Shown piece after piece: positions 36,192 through 47,877 of a stretch of 64,000 bases of DNA. This stretch comes from Acanthochlamys bracteata (Eukaryota; Streptophyta; Magnoliopsida; Pandanales; Velloziaceae). Position 1 is the stretch's first letter, and every line of letters begins with the position of its first letter. Location of the stretch: assembly GCA_019914995.1 (NCBI GenBank), contig CM034138.1, forward strand, positions 4,526,001 through 4,590,000, given 5' to 3'. A program made the position numbers and the translations under genes. Under the pieces are notes generated by a model. That model was given only the letters and a program-made list of their open reading frames with translations, was not told the DNA's origin and did not search any database.

Positions 36192-37219
36192 AATTGTTCC
36201 GTTTTGCTGTTAAAAGTTAGAGGCGATAAAGAATTTGACATATAGGAACTCTCTTTGGCTATAAAGAAGCAACAAGTTGAGAAGAAAAAAGAAAATACAA
36301 CAAGGAGCGTTAAATTAAGAAATTGAGCACGAATAGAAAAGAGAAAATCAGTAAAATATTTACTATTCAGGTAAAGTCAAATATATATGTTACTATAATA
36401 TTTGTATATTTTCACTTGTATCGAAAAATTTTCGTTTAAAATTAACTCAGAAATATCGTGTTAGATCCTTATTATAAATTATATGCTGCATCTTTTTAAG
36501 TTTGAGTTTTCAATCTTTTAGACAAATTAGCAGCTCAATCATCTTTTTAAGTGTCAATTGTGTTCTCCAATTTTTAATTATTTTAATAACTATACTAATA
36601 TCGATTCTAAAAACACACCTGCGATAGGAATAGTTAATATATTACGTACTAAATAAAAAAGTACTAGATATCTTATTAAATATATTTCGTGCCAATTCAA
36701 AATATTAAATAAAACTTACTGAATTATTATCGTCGTCAATTACCCAGTATCTCTTTGAAATTCTTTGTTCATATCAAATGACTATTGCATAATGCTAGAT
36801 GTCGAAGTTGGTGTCATGGAGGCAAGCCTCAGGGAAATAAAGATCAGCTATCATTTTTTCTTTTAGTTTGATGGGTTGGAGGCAAGTCATTTTTTTATAA
36901 CTGGTTACCTAAGTTGCCAAATCTAAACTCATAAAACTTATACACTTCATACAACTTACTATTGGCATTATTAATTTGTGATTGAATATCAAACATATTT
37001 AAATATATAGTAATATAAATAAGAGCATCGAAAGAGTACAAGTGAATACACAATCTAATATAAAGGCAAAACAATATAAAAGAGTGTACAATATGATCTC
37101 CAAGTTAAATGATTTGCCAATTACTTAGAAATAAGCATATTTTATAAATAAGTACATACTCATTCCAGCACCCAGACAATATGAGACTATTAAGAGTGAT
37201 GTTTTCTTAAGCACACCAA
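36192..37219 (+). repeat. Tandem duplication, unit 2 (~1027 bp)
   Basis: Second copy of 35165-36191, beginning AATTGTTCCGTTTTGCTG and ending TTAAGCACACCAAG, after which the flanking sequence is unique. Small differences (substitutions, 1-2-bp indels) show the duplication is not brand new. Confidence 0.85.
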
Positions 37220-38889
37220 GTAAGAACTCAACTTAGTCCAATTCAACGGGAGATGTTCGTAGAGAAATTCTTGGACCTCCAACTTAGACGGAGCCAAATT
37301 AGTAGATTAAAGGACAAATAGGCCCTACAGAGGCTAGATTAGTGGGTTAAATTCGAATTGGTAGCATAAGTCTGAGATAATATCCAAATGAAAAATGTGA
37401 TAACTAAATTAGAAGTGGGCTAACTAAGTTAGAAATTAAGAAAATTTAAAAATATATATATTATATCATTTCTGTCATCTTGATCAAATGACCGGATAGA
37501 AGTGAATTCGTGATCCGATTGAGATGAAATTTTATAAATATTTTTCTAACTCATAGTTCTTTATATCAAACGGTGAATATTGGATTTGAAAGTCACCCCG
37601 GCTATAAACCGAGAAGGGAGTGCCCGGAAGTGCCCCTAAAAAGAGTGTCCCTATCCTCCTCCCATCTATATACAAACTAAATTCAAATTTTATATTATTA
37701 TTTTACATATTCTCTAATTATTAAATAATAGATATACTATATAAATAAATATACGGATTAAACAGATCAATTTTAAGTCAATTCGAACCCGATCAGAATT
37801 CATTTAAATTTTTAGGTCAAGTTCAGGTCGACTCGAATCCAGTTAAGATTTAACTTGAATTCCACTTTTTTTGTTAGTTTCAGATTAGATATGCATGTCG
37901 GGTCAGAAAATTGTCGTTCTTAGTTTTGATCTTTTGACACCATAAGCTAATTAGAAAATAGTTTTGAAAAGTAGCTTAGGAAAACAAAGTGAGGGTGATT
38001 GTGGCTTACTTATTCAAACAACTTGTAACCAAATAACACCAAGTAGTCCGTAACACTTTAAAATATATATGTGATGTATTGTGAATGTGTAATTTGGAGT
38101 TATACACTTTGAATTTCTTATATGTGTATTTTAGAAATAATATGAAAATTATATTTGCAATTGAGATATATTAAGTATATATGAAATAGAAACTAAGATA
38201 AATACGAATATAATAGTCGTTAACGACCGCGTACACAATCGTTGTTATTTTCTGAAAAATCTATGGCGACCATTGGTGTTTAGCCATTATGGGTGCATCT
38301 ACAGTGGGAGCTTATGGTTTCGCTATATTGGGGACATATTCCGGAGTTGCAAACTAATGGAAGCTGAAAGTGTATTTAACAGTTGTAGTTATAGCTGAAA
38401 GAATGTATAACATTTATTGGTGGTTAAATGAAGAAAAAGATAAACACGGGAAAGTATTTGAATATGTATTTGCTACATATTTAAAAATACTTTGCATGCA
38501 ATACTAATTTTTCAGTTAACAATTGCACAACAATATCATCACAATAACAACCACAACACACAACCATAACATAAAGTAAGTTCAATGTAGCAACACCCAC
38601 ATGCATATGCAGTTTAGTTGTAGCTCTCAAATCAGGCCAAGCCCGAGTCGAACTTGTCCAAGCTCGACCAAGCAGTTCGGCTCATCTGGCCAGTTCGTTT
38701 GCTCGCACATAAGCAAGATCACGAATGCAACAATCTATGAAGCGTAGTGGTCGGGAAGGCAATTGAGTTGCATTGGCGTCGCGAGCAGGTCCGGCAATTG
38801 CAGAGAAGATTGGGTCAGGCGAAGCGAACGTGTGTGGTGAATGCGGAGCAGATTGTAGAGACAACCAGGTCGTGCTGGAATGTGAAATG
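37220..38889. other. Intergenic, with a possible TIR-element remnant at 37440-37930
   Basis: 37750-37920 holds CAATTCGAACCCGATC-AATTC-AGGTC type sequence like the repeats at 50.3, 51.1 and 54.1 kb. 38620-38889 is GC-richer and lies immediately left of the copia insertion; with 42808-42956 on the other side it may be the split target of that insertion. No gene is recognised. Confidence 0.35.
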
Positions 38890-39199
38890 TGATAAGGATA
38901 TTTGATTCCTTCCTATATTTAGAATGCTTAATCTAGGAAGATTTTATTTAGAAAGATTAGATTTTATTTTATTCTAGAAATATTTGATTTGGATTGATTT
39001 TAAAAAGATTTGATTTTAGGAATATTTTACTTTTGAAAACTTTGAGTGTATATATATGTGTTCATATCAATAAAGAAAAATAAATCTTGAGTACAATTCT
39101 CTATATGATACCAAAGCCACCATTGCTCTAACGAGCTCCATCTCCTCTTACATTTTTTTTTCTTCCTTTCTCCTTAGCTTAGTTGTTTCAAATACTCTC

Positions 39200-40690
39200 A
39201 ATGGCCAATATTTTTACATCATCTAGTACTTTTTCTATCATCACTCAAAACTCTAATCAATAATTGATTGCCATCAACATTGACGCTCAAGCTCTATTAA
39301 AACTCAATGATACAAACTATCTCTCCTGAAGATTCTAATTCAACACTCTTCTTATTGGTTTTGATCTCCTTGGCTTCATTAATTGATTTAAACTGTATCC
39401 ACCACTCACTATTACTACAGACAGTTCAATAATTACTAACCCAACTTATACTCACTGGAAACGTCAAGATCAGTTGATTCTCAATGCATTCATTGGATCT
39501 ATCTCTCCAAACATTATTCTATTCATTACTAATGACACTACCTCTAGTGGCGTTTGGCATACTCTTGCCAACACCTATGCCAAGCCAACACGCGGTTGCC
39601 GTTTACAAATTCGAAGTCATCTCAAAATTTTTCAGAAGGGTTTTTAAAATGTTACTGAATACTTATGGAGAATTAAAGGGTATGCCAATGAACTTGCACT
39701 ACTTGGTACCCCTATGGATGCCGAAGACCTACTTAAGAAAATTTTAAATAGTCTTGGCGATAAATTTGATAATCTTATTGTTGTTTTCCAAGCTCACGAG
39801 ACCCTAATCTCACTTGAGGGACTACATGAGAAACTCTTCACTCTTGAAGCCACTCATCGCAATGTAACATCCAAAGATCAACCAATACCAACGACTGCTA
39901 ATCCAGCACACAGAAATTCAAAACCTTGTTCTTTTTTTAACTCTAATCACACAGACTCTTTTCGTCCAACTATGTCTTCCAATACTGGCTCCTCCATACC
40001 AATATCTAATGGTGATCGCCCTTCACCAAGACCATATCTTGATCTTTGTCAAATCTATGGCACTCAAGGATACTCAGCTAAGCGGTGCTCATCCTTTCGT
40101 CTAGTGCTGATCAATCATATGTCAACCAGCCAAGTGCTAATCAACCGCGGATCCGAAACAAATCTTACATCATGGCAGCCACGAGCTAACTTTATAGCTA
40201 ATACCGGCACAGAAACTCCCTTTTAACTATTTGACAGTGGTGCATCCCATCATGTTATCGGCGATCTCAATAATCTCTCACTTCACTCTCCCTACAATGA
40301 TTCCGATAATATTATAATTGGAGATGGCACGGGTTTACCAATCACCCACACTAGTTCTACTCTTTTTACCTTACTCTACTCATAAATTTACACTCAATAA
40401 TATTATTTGTGTATCAAGTATAAAAAAAATTTTAATCTCTATTTCTCAATTTTGCCTCACGAATAATGTTTCCCTTGAATTCTTACCACATTCTTTTCTT
40501 ATGAAGGATCTTCGTACGAGGGCACAACTTCTTCAAGGGCAAACTAAATATGGTGTTTATGAGTGGCCAATCACACCAATCCAATCTTAACCATTATTTG
40601 TTCTATCCAGTGTCAAAATCTCTTCATCCGAATGGCATCATATACTAGGGTATCCATCTCTTCAAATCTTCAAACATATCATATCTAACG
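39200..40690 (+). pseudogene. Copia gag-protease-pre-integrase remnant
   Basis: Begins at the ATG at 39200, with TAA/TGA stops within the first hundred codons. Open pieces 39484-39747 and 39714-40226 (KILNSLGDKFDNLIV, LHEKLFTLEA) are UBN2-type gag. A CXXCG-like zinc region is degraded, and a protease-like FDSGASHHV is visible at about 40231. WHHILGYPSLQIFKHI near 40640 is the pre-integrase (GAG_pre) signature. Confidence 0.75.
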
Positions 40691-40744
40691 GTCAGTTACA
40701 ATATAATCTTTTTTCTCTCTTCAATATAATCTTTTCTGTCCTGA

Positions 40745-42560
40745 ATCTACCACTATTGACACAAGGGTCCTCTACTCTCTTTCAGTTTTCACCATTCCAA
40801 TTTCACCCCTCCTTAGTGCCACTCACAACGCCATCTAACGTAGCACCACCCACGCACGAAGACCCCTCTAACAATCTAAATTTACCATCTAAATCACTTG
40901 TGCAATATTTTACCTACCCTACTGAATATTTCAGTGAACCCCATACTTCAACCAACAACAATCACCCATGCAAACTAGATCCAAGAACAACATCCACAAG
41001 CCTATTCAAAAACTCAACTTGACAGCTCAACTATCCGCCTCTTATGACTTAGAACCAACAACTACGACCCAAGCCCTCAAAGATCCTAAATGGCGTCGGG
41101 CTATGTCCGAAGAGTTTGATGCTCTTGTTGAAAATAGTACTTGGGAACTTGTCCCATCTGACTTCTCACAAAATATTGTGGAATGTAAGTGAATTTTTCG
41201 CACTAAATGACTATCTAATAGCTCTATTGATAAGTAAAAAGAACGTTTGATTGCTAAAGAATTTTATCAACGATCCGGAGTTGACTATAATGACACATTT
41301 AGTCTAGTTATCAAACCAATAACTGTTCGTCTTGTTCTAAATCTTGCCATTAGTAGGAAGTGGTCATTTCACCAACTTAATGTTAATAATTCATTTCTTG
41401 AATGACACCTATCTGAAGACGTCTATATGACTCAACCATCCGAATTTATTGATCCAGATTTTTTGACTCATGTCTGCAAACTTCGTAAAGCTATTTATGG
41501 TCTCAAACAAGCACCACGAGCTTGGTATCACGAGCTCAAAACATTTTTACTTGACTCTGGCTTTATCAACTCGCATACGGACACCTCACTCTTTATTCTC
41601 AACACAGGTGGTCATCTCATTTGTTTACTTATCTATATTGATGATCTGATCATTATAGGAGACAGCCAGAATATAGTAAAACGATTTGGTGAGCTTCTTG
41701 CCCAACGATTCTGATTGAAAGATTTTGATCCATTGTCATTTTTTTTTTGTGTTGAGGTTATTCCAAGCAACCATGATCTTTTTTTCTCTCAATGACGGTA
41801 CATTACCGATCTCTTTGTCGAACTAAAATAGTCGATGCCAAATCCGTCATGACTTCATTATCCACCAGTTCAATATTGACACTTCATTCCGGCACAGGTT
41901 TGTCTGATCCAACAGAATTCCGGACTGTAGTTGAGAGCCTTCAATTTCTGTCTCTCACACGACCGGATATTGCATTTCTAGTGAACAAGCTCTCTCAGTT
42001 CATGCATCGGCCAACGATTGAGCATTGAACAACTATTAAACGCCTCATTCGCTATCTATCTTGTACACTGAATCACGGATTATTTTTATATCGTGAATCA
42101 TTCCTATCTTTGCATGCATTCTTGGATACTGACTGTGTAGGTAACAAAGATGACTCCATCTCTATCAGTGCATATATGGTGTGCTTAGTCAGCAATCCAA
42201 TCTCCCGGAGCTCAAAGAAATAACGGACTGTTGCTCGTTCCTCTACGGAAGCTGAATATCATTCTGTTGCCTCCACTGCTGCAGACTCAGTTGGATTTAT
42301 TCTCTTCTATCTGAGTTTGGTATTCAGCTTTCAACTACTCATGTTATATATTGTGATAATATTAGTGCTACACATTTGTGCTCCAATCTAATTTTTTATA
42401 CTAAAATGAAATATATTGCCATTGACTTTCACTTTATTATGGACAAAATTTAAAGTGGTACTTTGCGCATCACTCATATTTCATCACAAGATCAACTGGA
42501 TGATGCACTAACCAAATCAATTTCTCGGATACGCTTCCTTCTTCTTAGGTACAAGATTGA
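40745..42560 (+). pseudogene. Copia RT-RNase H remnant
   Basis: RT begins around 41060 (ALKDPKWRRAMSEEFDAL, ENSTWELVP), with KLRKAIYGLKQAPRAWYHEL and the catalytic YIDDLII box in 41427-41714. RNase H shows VARSSTEAEYHSVA (about 42230) and a decayed C-terminus (DDALTKSISRIRF). Stops at 41190-41230, 41403, 41712 and others. The integrase catalytic domain expected before RT is missing. Confidence 0.8.
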
Positions 42561-42956
42561 AATCTCCGATTGGAGCTTTATCTTGCAGGGATATGATAAA
42601 AATATTTAATTCCTTCTTATATTTGAAGTGTTTAATTTAGAAAAATTTTATTTAAAAAGATTAGATTTTATTTGTTTTTTAGAAAGATTTGATTTGGATT
42701 GATTTTAAAAATATTTAATTTTTAAATATTTAATTTTTAAAATTTTTTGAATATATATATGTATTCATATCAATAAAAATAATAAATTATTCAGAATAAT
42801 TTTCACAATACGGAGTGAGAATTGCGCGAAAGCGGAGATAAACTGCGCACGAGACAGAAATGATGTGTTGAGCTATTTTTGTTGTTGGGCTGTGCAGTGC
42901 AGTAGGCTTAATCGAGATTATCCCAAACATGGCATTATATAAGTGAGCAAATTAGG

Positions 42957-45458
42957 TGTAATAACTATAACCTTGTGGGCTGCATAAAGCTATTGAAAGA
43001 AATAGTGGCCCTTACATGCAATGTCTCTTGCTTAGGATTTTTTTTTCCTTTCTTCTTCCTTCCTTCCTCATTTTTCTGCCCTAACCCAGCCGCCACTACT
43101 CCGGCTCCTCTCCGGCGTGAAATCAACCCCTTTCTTGCGATATTCACTCCATTTCATCTTCTCAAGTCATCCTTCTTCTCATTTCCGCTAGTTCTTATCA
43201 ATTCCGGCGAGCTACGCCGTGCAGGACAAATTTTTAAAATTTGTCCGGCCATTTTTCCGGCGTTCCGGCGAAGGTAAGTAGATAGAAACATTCCTCTCAA
43301 ATTACTAAGCCTTTTCCCTCATTTAATTGCATTGATTTTCAGCTCCGGCGATTGATATCGCGTGAGTTCGCCGCCGAACGTTATTTCGTCGATTCCGGCC
43401 ACCGGCGACAAAATCAAAACTCGTCGTTCATTCCGTCGGATTCTACTAGCGGTATTATTCATTTTTACTATTTTGAACGCATTTAGCTGGAACCCTAGCT
43501 CGCCGGAATCCGGCGAACTTTTCCGGTGAACTTTTCGGTGACCTAGTTAGGTGAGTTAAAAATACTTGCATCGCGTATTTGAGATTGTTGTTAGATGAAT
43601 TATTAATTCGTTTCGTTTTAAGAAATCGTTGGATTGAAAATACGTGAGTTGTTGCCGATTAAAGTCGTATAGCATCCGATCGTCTCGCCTCGTCGGTAAG
43701 CTTCTTGGATTCGTTAGTTAGTACTTATTGTGTAGTGGATTAGGAATTTGAATAAACCGTTGAACGAATAAAATTCTAAAATAGTTCACCGTATGCTATT
43801 AAACCTTGGATTCAAACTTAGTTAGATATTTATTACAAGTATTTGATTTAGCTTTCATTAGCGTGCTTATTATTGAATATGCCCGTATGCACGTTAGGCG
43901 ATACGAATGACTTGAATTCGGACGGTGCGGCTTAGAGTTGACAGTTGATATAAATACTTGCTTGGACTACAGGTGAGGGTTACCGTGCCATATTTTCTTC
44001 CTAGATTAACGTTAAGGCTTTCGACATAGGTAGCATTTTCTTTGAAAATTCTGGCGTACCTTGCCATTCTCGTTACGTATTATGATTTATCCCTCATGCT
44101 ACATATGCCTGTACATGCTTAGATTTATTCCACATCATATTTATAGTTATTACTAGCATGTTTGCATATTGTAGACTAAATGACATAATTATGAGAATAT
44201 GCTATATACATGTCAATAGTTTTACTTTCATATATGCATAAGTATAATCACGATAGCATTGAAGGCATTGAGCATAACATGTTCATTGAATGAAAACCTA
44301 TTATGTTGCATCTACTTGTTAAGGATTGCATTGGTATATACTGTCATAACCTATTATATTATATATGCTTGAATGAGATATTGATACGGTGGGTCACAGG
44401 ATATACTGGGCACCGAAATATATGGATAGCCGATGGGTCTCAGGACATACTGGGCATCGAGTTATAAGATATGGATCGCCGGTGGATCTCAGGACATACT
44501 GGGCACCGAATTATGATGATATTACTTGCCGGTGGGTCCCAAGACATATTGGGCACCGAGCTTACCTGTGGTTTGATATATATAAACGTATTACATATGT
44601 ATGCTTGTATGATATATCCGATAGTATGATGTGAATTGGAAAAGTGATCTCACTCGATCGCCTATTTTGTATGATTATGACACTTGATGCATCCGTATAT
44701 ATTATTACATATATTTGCTTGCATGGGTGCACTATATGTATGTATATGTATTATAGTCTTGAGAGTGTCGCATAACATTGTTTCATATTATCGTATATCT
44801 CTGCTAAGAACTGAGTCTATATGGGACGATTCAGGACTTAGTAGAATCTGATCTGATCTGATCTATCGTTGCATCTGCTTCATGTAGATAGTACTATAAT
44901 ACCTATTTAATGCATTATCTAAATTGGGCATTCTGTTGTTTTACCTCATTGAGACTGGGCTCACCCTCTTTTCTCTTCTTTGGCCTCCCCCAGATAGGTC
45001 AGAAGCTAACGGGCGCTGATTAGACTCGATATTGCTGGACCGAGAGCGTACGGAGGGTATTTGATAAATCTTTTGGTATGTAGTTAGCTCTGTAATTCTC
45101 GAAGGGTATTGACTTTTCTTGTACTTTATTGTATTTTGTATTACGATGGAATTTATTTTGGATTGTAATAGGTGTCGGTGGCTACCGGTAGCCCATAGAT
45201 ATTTTTGTTGGTTTTAGTATTTATATGATTTTGTTTATTTGTTCTGTTTTGTCGTTATTAAGTGATTTATTGTGATACAGATTTTCACTTGAAATTATAG
45301 GGAAGGTTTTGCAGAAATTTTATGTATTTATTTTTGGAGATATTTGATGAACCGTTTATGATGTTTTGGATCAGACTTACTGGGTTAGGCTGAGTTTGGA
45401 CCTTATCTAGACTCGGTTTAATTCAGTGCCGGTCAGAGTCTAGTTTTGGGTCTTGACA
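42957..45458 (+). repeat. Solo LTR, 2502 bp, with TTAGG target-site duplication
   Basis: Begins TGTAATAACT and ends GGTCTTGACA; flanked exactly by TTAGG at 42952-42956 and 45459-45463. No internal retrotransposon domain and no second LTR, so it arose by recombination between the LTRs of a large element (probably gypsy-type; inference from LTR size). The first 600 bp are GC-rich with several CCGGCG motifs and AG/GTAAG-like splice signals. It shares blocks with 24517-27097 in the opposite orientation. Confidence 0.93.
44388..44566 (+). repeat. Four-copy ~47-bp tandem repeat inside the solo LTR
   Basis: Units of the form GGTGGGTCTCAGGACATACT followed by GGGCACCGA and a variable AT-rich spacer. 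The frame 44389-44634 spans them but is a by-product of the repeat. Confidence 0.85.
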
Positions 45459-45463
45459 TTAGG

Positions 45464-47762
45464 ATTAATTAATGTTGTGTGCTGGGCGAGTGTTAGAGGG
45501 TTGTGTGTGTTGCAGTTGTACAGCAGAGCGCGCGAGCGTCTGTACAGCATGCAAAGAGTTGCGTGCGTTGCAGCGCTGCAACAAGTTTGCAGCTGTGGCT
45601 GGTGTGAGTGTGCTATTGAAAATTTCTCTGTAATACCTGTAATAGAGTGTGTTTTCTACCGAAAAATGAGAGTTTGTTATTTTCTTGTTGATATGAGTGA
45701 AAATGTATAATTAATTATTAGTATGGATTTTCTTATATTATGGTTCATGAATTTTTTATTAAATTTGTCAGAAGTTCTTCGCATAAATTATCTATATGTT
45801 ATTTTATTTTTCAATTATTATATTTTTTGATATTTTGTCTGCTTTAGTCAAGAATAGATATCAGTTCTAAGTTACTGTATTCGTAACAGTTATAATAGCT
45901 AAAATTTTGTTCGCTTCTTTTACAAATAAAGTTAGAGTGACTAGTGCAAATTTACTTATTTTGACTTCAAGAAAGATGCTATTATATTATACGTAGTTTC
46001 TAGTAATTGTTACTAAATGACTAATTAAGACTTGCTAATTATATAAGGTTTCTCGTTTTGGCTCGAATTATTAATAAAAAATACAAAGAAACAAAACAAA
46101 AACCACCACCCTACAATACTGGCAATCAAAATCTTAACCCCGATATCCCTCCATTTTTTTCATCTCTGCTAAATCCTCAGGATCGAGAGGGAGAAGCATC
46201 AAAACTCAAGAGGAATTCATTTAAAGTGGCTGTAATGAAATAATTTAGTAGTCCCACAAAATTATAATTCATGCAAATCTAGTGTTAATATTATGAGTTA
46301 ATAATAGTTAGTTAGGATAATGGCGTTTTAAATTAAAATAATTTGTAGAAATAGAATGTGTTTGCCACAAATAAAATGCAATGGTTGTTTTATCTATACA
46401 ACGTACTGCACTACCATTTGTAATTTTAGTGCTTATTTGGTATAGCTTATAAACTTTTTTATTTTTAATTTTTTATTTCATATTTTTTAATAAATTTTTT
46501 ATAATAATTTATAAAATTTTTTAAAATTTTAAAACATATAAAAATTTCTGCTTCGTAAAATTTTATTATTATTTATTTTTATTTTTTTAGCTATAAAAGT
46601 AGAGTTTTTTTTTAAAATTTTAGAATAACTTTTCGTTCTAAAAAATTTTCTTGTAAAAACACTTTCAAACATCAATAACTAATAAATATTTTACTTGTTA
46701 CTTGAGCCACTAAACTTAGGAGCCCAAGCCCAGAACATCTAACCAATAAATACTTTGAAACAGTTGTCAGGCCCAAATCCATCTTAAACCTCATGCATTA
46801 AGCAAAGAAAGCATGCACCAATCAAAAGTGCTGCTTTTGTTTTTTTAAATTTTTTTTATTTTTTGGTGGCTATTTCAAAATCATCAGAACTACTATGAGG
46901 TGCTTGCTCACGTTTTCCAGATTCCTTCTTCTCTACAGGTGACCTTAGTCCAATGGATTGAGTCAGATACACATTCTGAAGATGCATGTTGAAGATGAAC
47001 GCAATAAATTTCACAGACATTGGACTCATGAAATTGTAGCAAATTTGGATGAGCAATTAATGCTATGAATCAAAACTAGCCAGGTGACGATCATGCAGTT
47101 GTACCTCAGATATGATCGTGGTAAATCTTAACTGATATTAAGATGTTAAATAAAACATTAAATAGTAAAGAATATTAAATCAAAGCATATTAATCTCATT
47201 ATTTTCAAATTCTTTTAATTTCAAACGGATGAACAGAAATATTCCATTCAAAGAAACAAGTTCTTCTTTGTTATCCTTATCCTATCTGATATATCATGAT
47301 TATTAATTGTTTACCGTCTCTTCTAATCTTCTCATGATCCTTTCTATCCCTTTATATCGAACTTTATATTCTTGCAGATCGATACGTTCGATAATTCCCA
47401 AAAACCACTTAAATCAAAATCTAGAAACTTTTTTTTTTTTTTCCTTTTTAACTTGCGAAACGCATTGAATTGTTTTGGATATCTATGCACAAAGAAGGTG
47501 GTAATATTGAGAAGTGTTATACTTCTTTTAAAGCTAATTAACAAGGAAATTAATGCGTGTTAGGATTGCATGCAGTTTCCAAATGGCACCATGCATGCCT
47601 GTCTCACCTTTATCTCCCTAATTAATATCAGATCTTAACATATATACATATCATCTTCCATGCATACAACCAAATTAAGTTTCTATAATTGATTAATCTT
47701 CTAAACTTATTCGAAGTCTTTCTTAACTTTAATTTGCTTGTCCTCATCCGCATGCATTGATC
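45464..47762. other. Intergenic; element debris
   Basis: 45470-45710 is GC-rich with CAGCGCTGCAAC and GTTGCAGTTGTACAGC motifs, looking like a fragment of another retroelement LTR (frame 45453-45710 is not a known protein). 46431-46690 is a MITE-like T-rich block beginning TGCTTATTTGGTATAGC. The rest is AT-rich with no gene; the last 300 bp should contain the promoter of RADIALIS-like gene 2. Confidence 0.4.
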
Positions 47763-47771
47763 TATTTATAT
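47763..47771 (+). promoter_or_regulatory. TATA-like box of RADIALIS-like gene 2
   Basis: TATTTATAT about 107 bp upstream of the ATG, the same spacing as in RADIALIS-like gene 1 (111 bp). Confidence 0.5.
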
Positions 47772-47877
47772 CATCACCAAAATCCTTTCTTTTGTTTCCC
47801 GACTATTTCTGCAACAACTGATCTTCTGATCTTCTAGCTACAAGATCTCTTCAGAGAGAATATCTCTTTCGATCGTA

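Larger units (their letters stand above)
38890..42807 (+). mobile_element. Ty1/copia element, old, integrase deleted
   Basis: Short LTRs (38890-39104 and 42594-42807, about 215 bp each) both start TGATAA(G/A)(G/A)ATATTT and share TTTGATTTGGATTGATTTTAAAAA. A diverged primer-binding site TGATACCAAAGCC follows the 5' LTR at about 39106. Between them lie gag, the pre-integrase end and RT-RNase H in copia order, with many stops. The flanking 5-bp strings (AAATG, ATACG) do not match convincingly, so the insertion is old. Confidence 0.85.

Noticed and set aside
35165..37219. The two 1-kb direct repeats as a pair of LTRs
   Set aside because: They abut with no internal region, lack TG...CA ends, and have no primer-binding site or purine tract.
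44388..44566. Regular repeats as a CRISPR-like array
   Set aside because: Eukaryotic context, repeats diverge, spacers are similar rather than unique, and the array is inside an LTR.
24517..45458. The two 2.5-kb LTRs as ends of one giant element
   Set aside because: They are in opposite orientation, neither is followed by a primer-binding site, and the 42957-45458 copy has its own target-site duplication.
45453..45710. Cys-rich 85-codon plus-strand frame as a secreted peptide
   Set aside because: It begins inside the solo LTR end and target duplication, so it cannot be an ancestral gene; the rest looks like retroelement debris.
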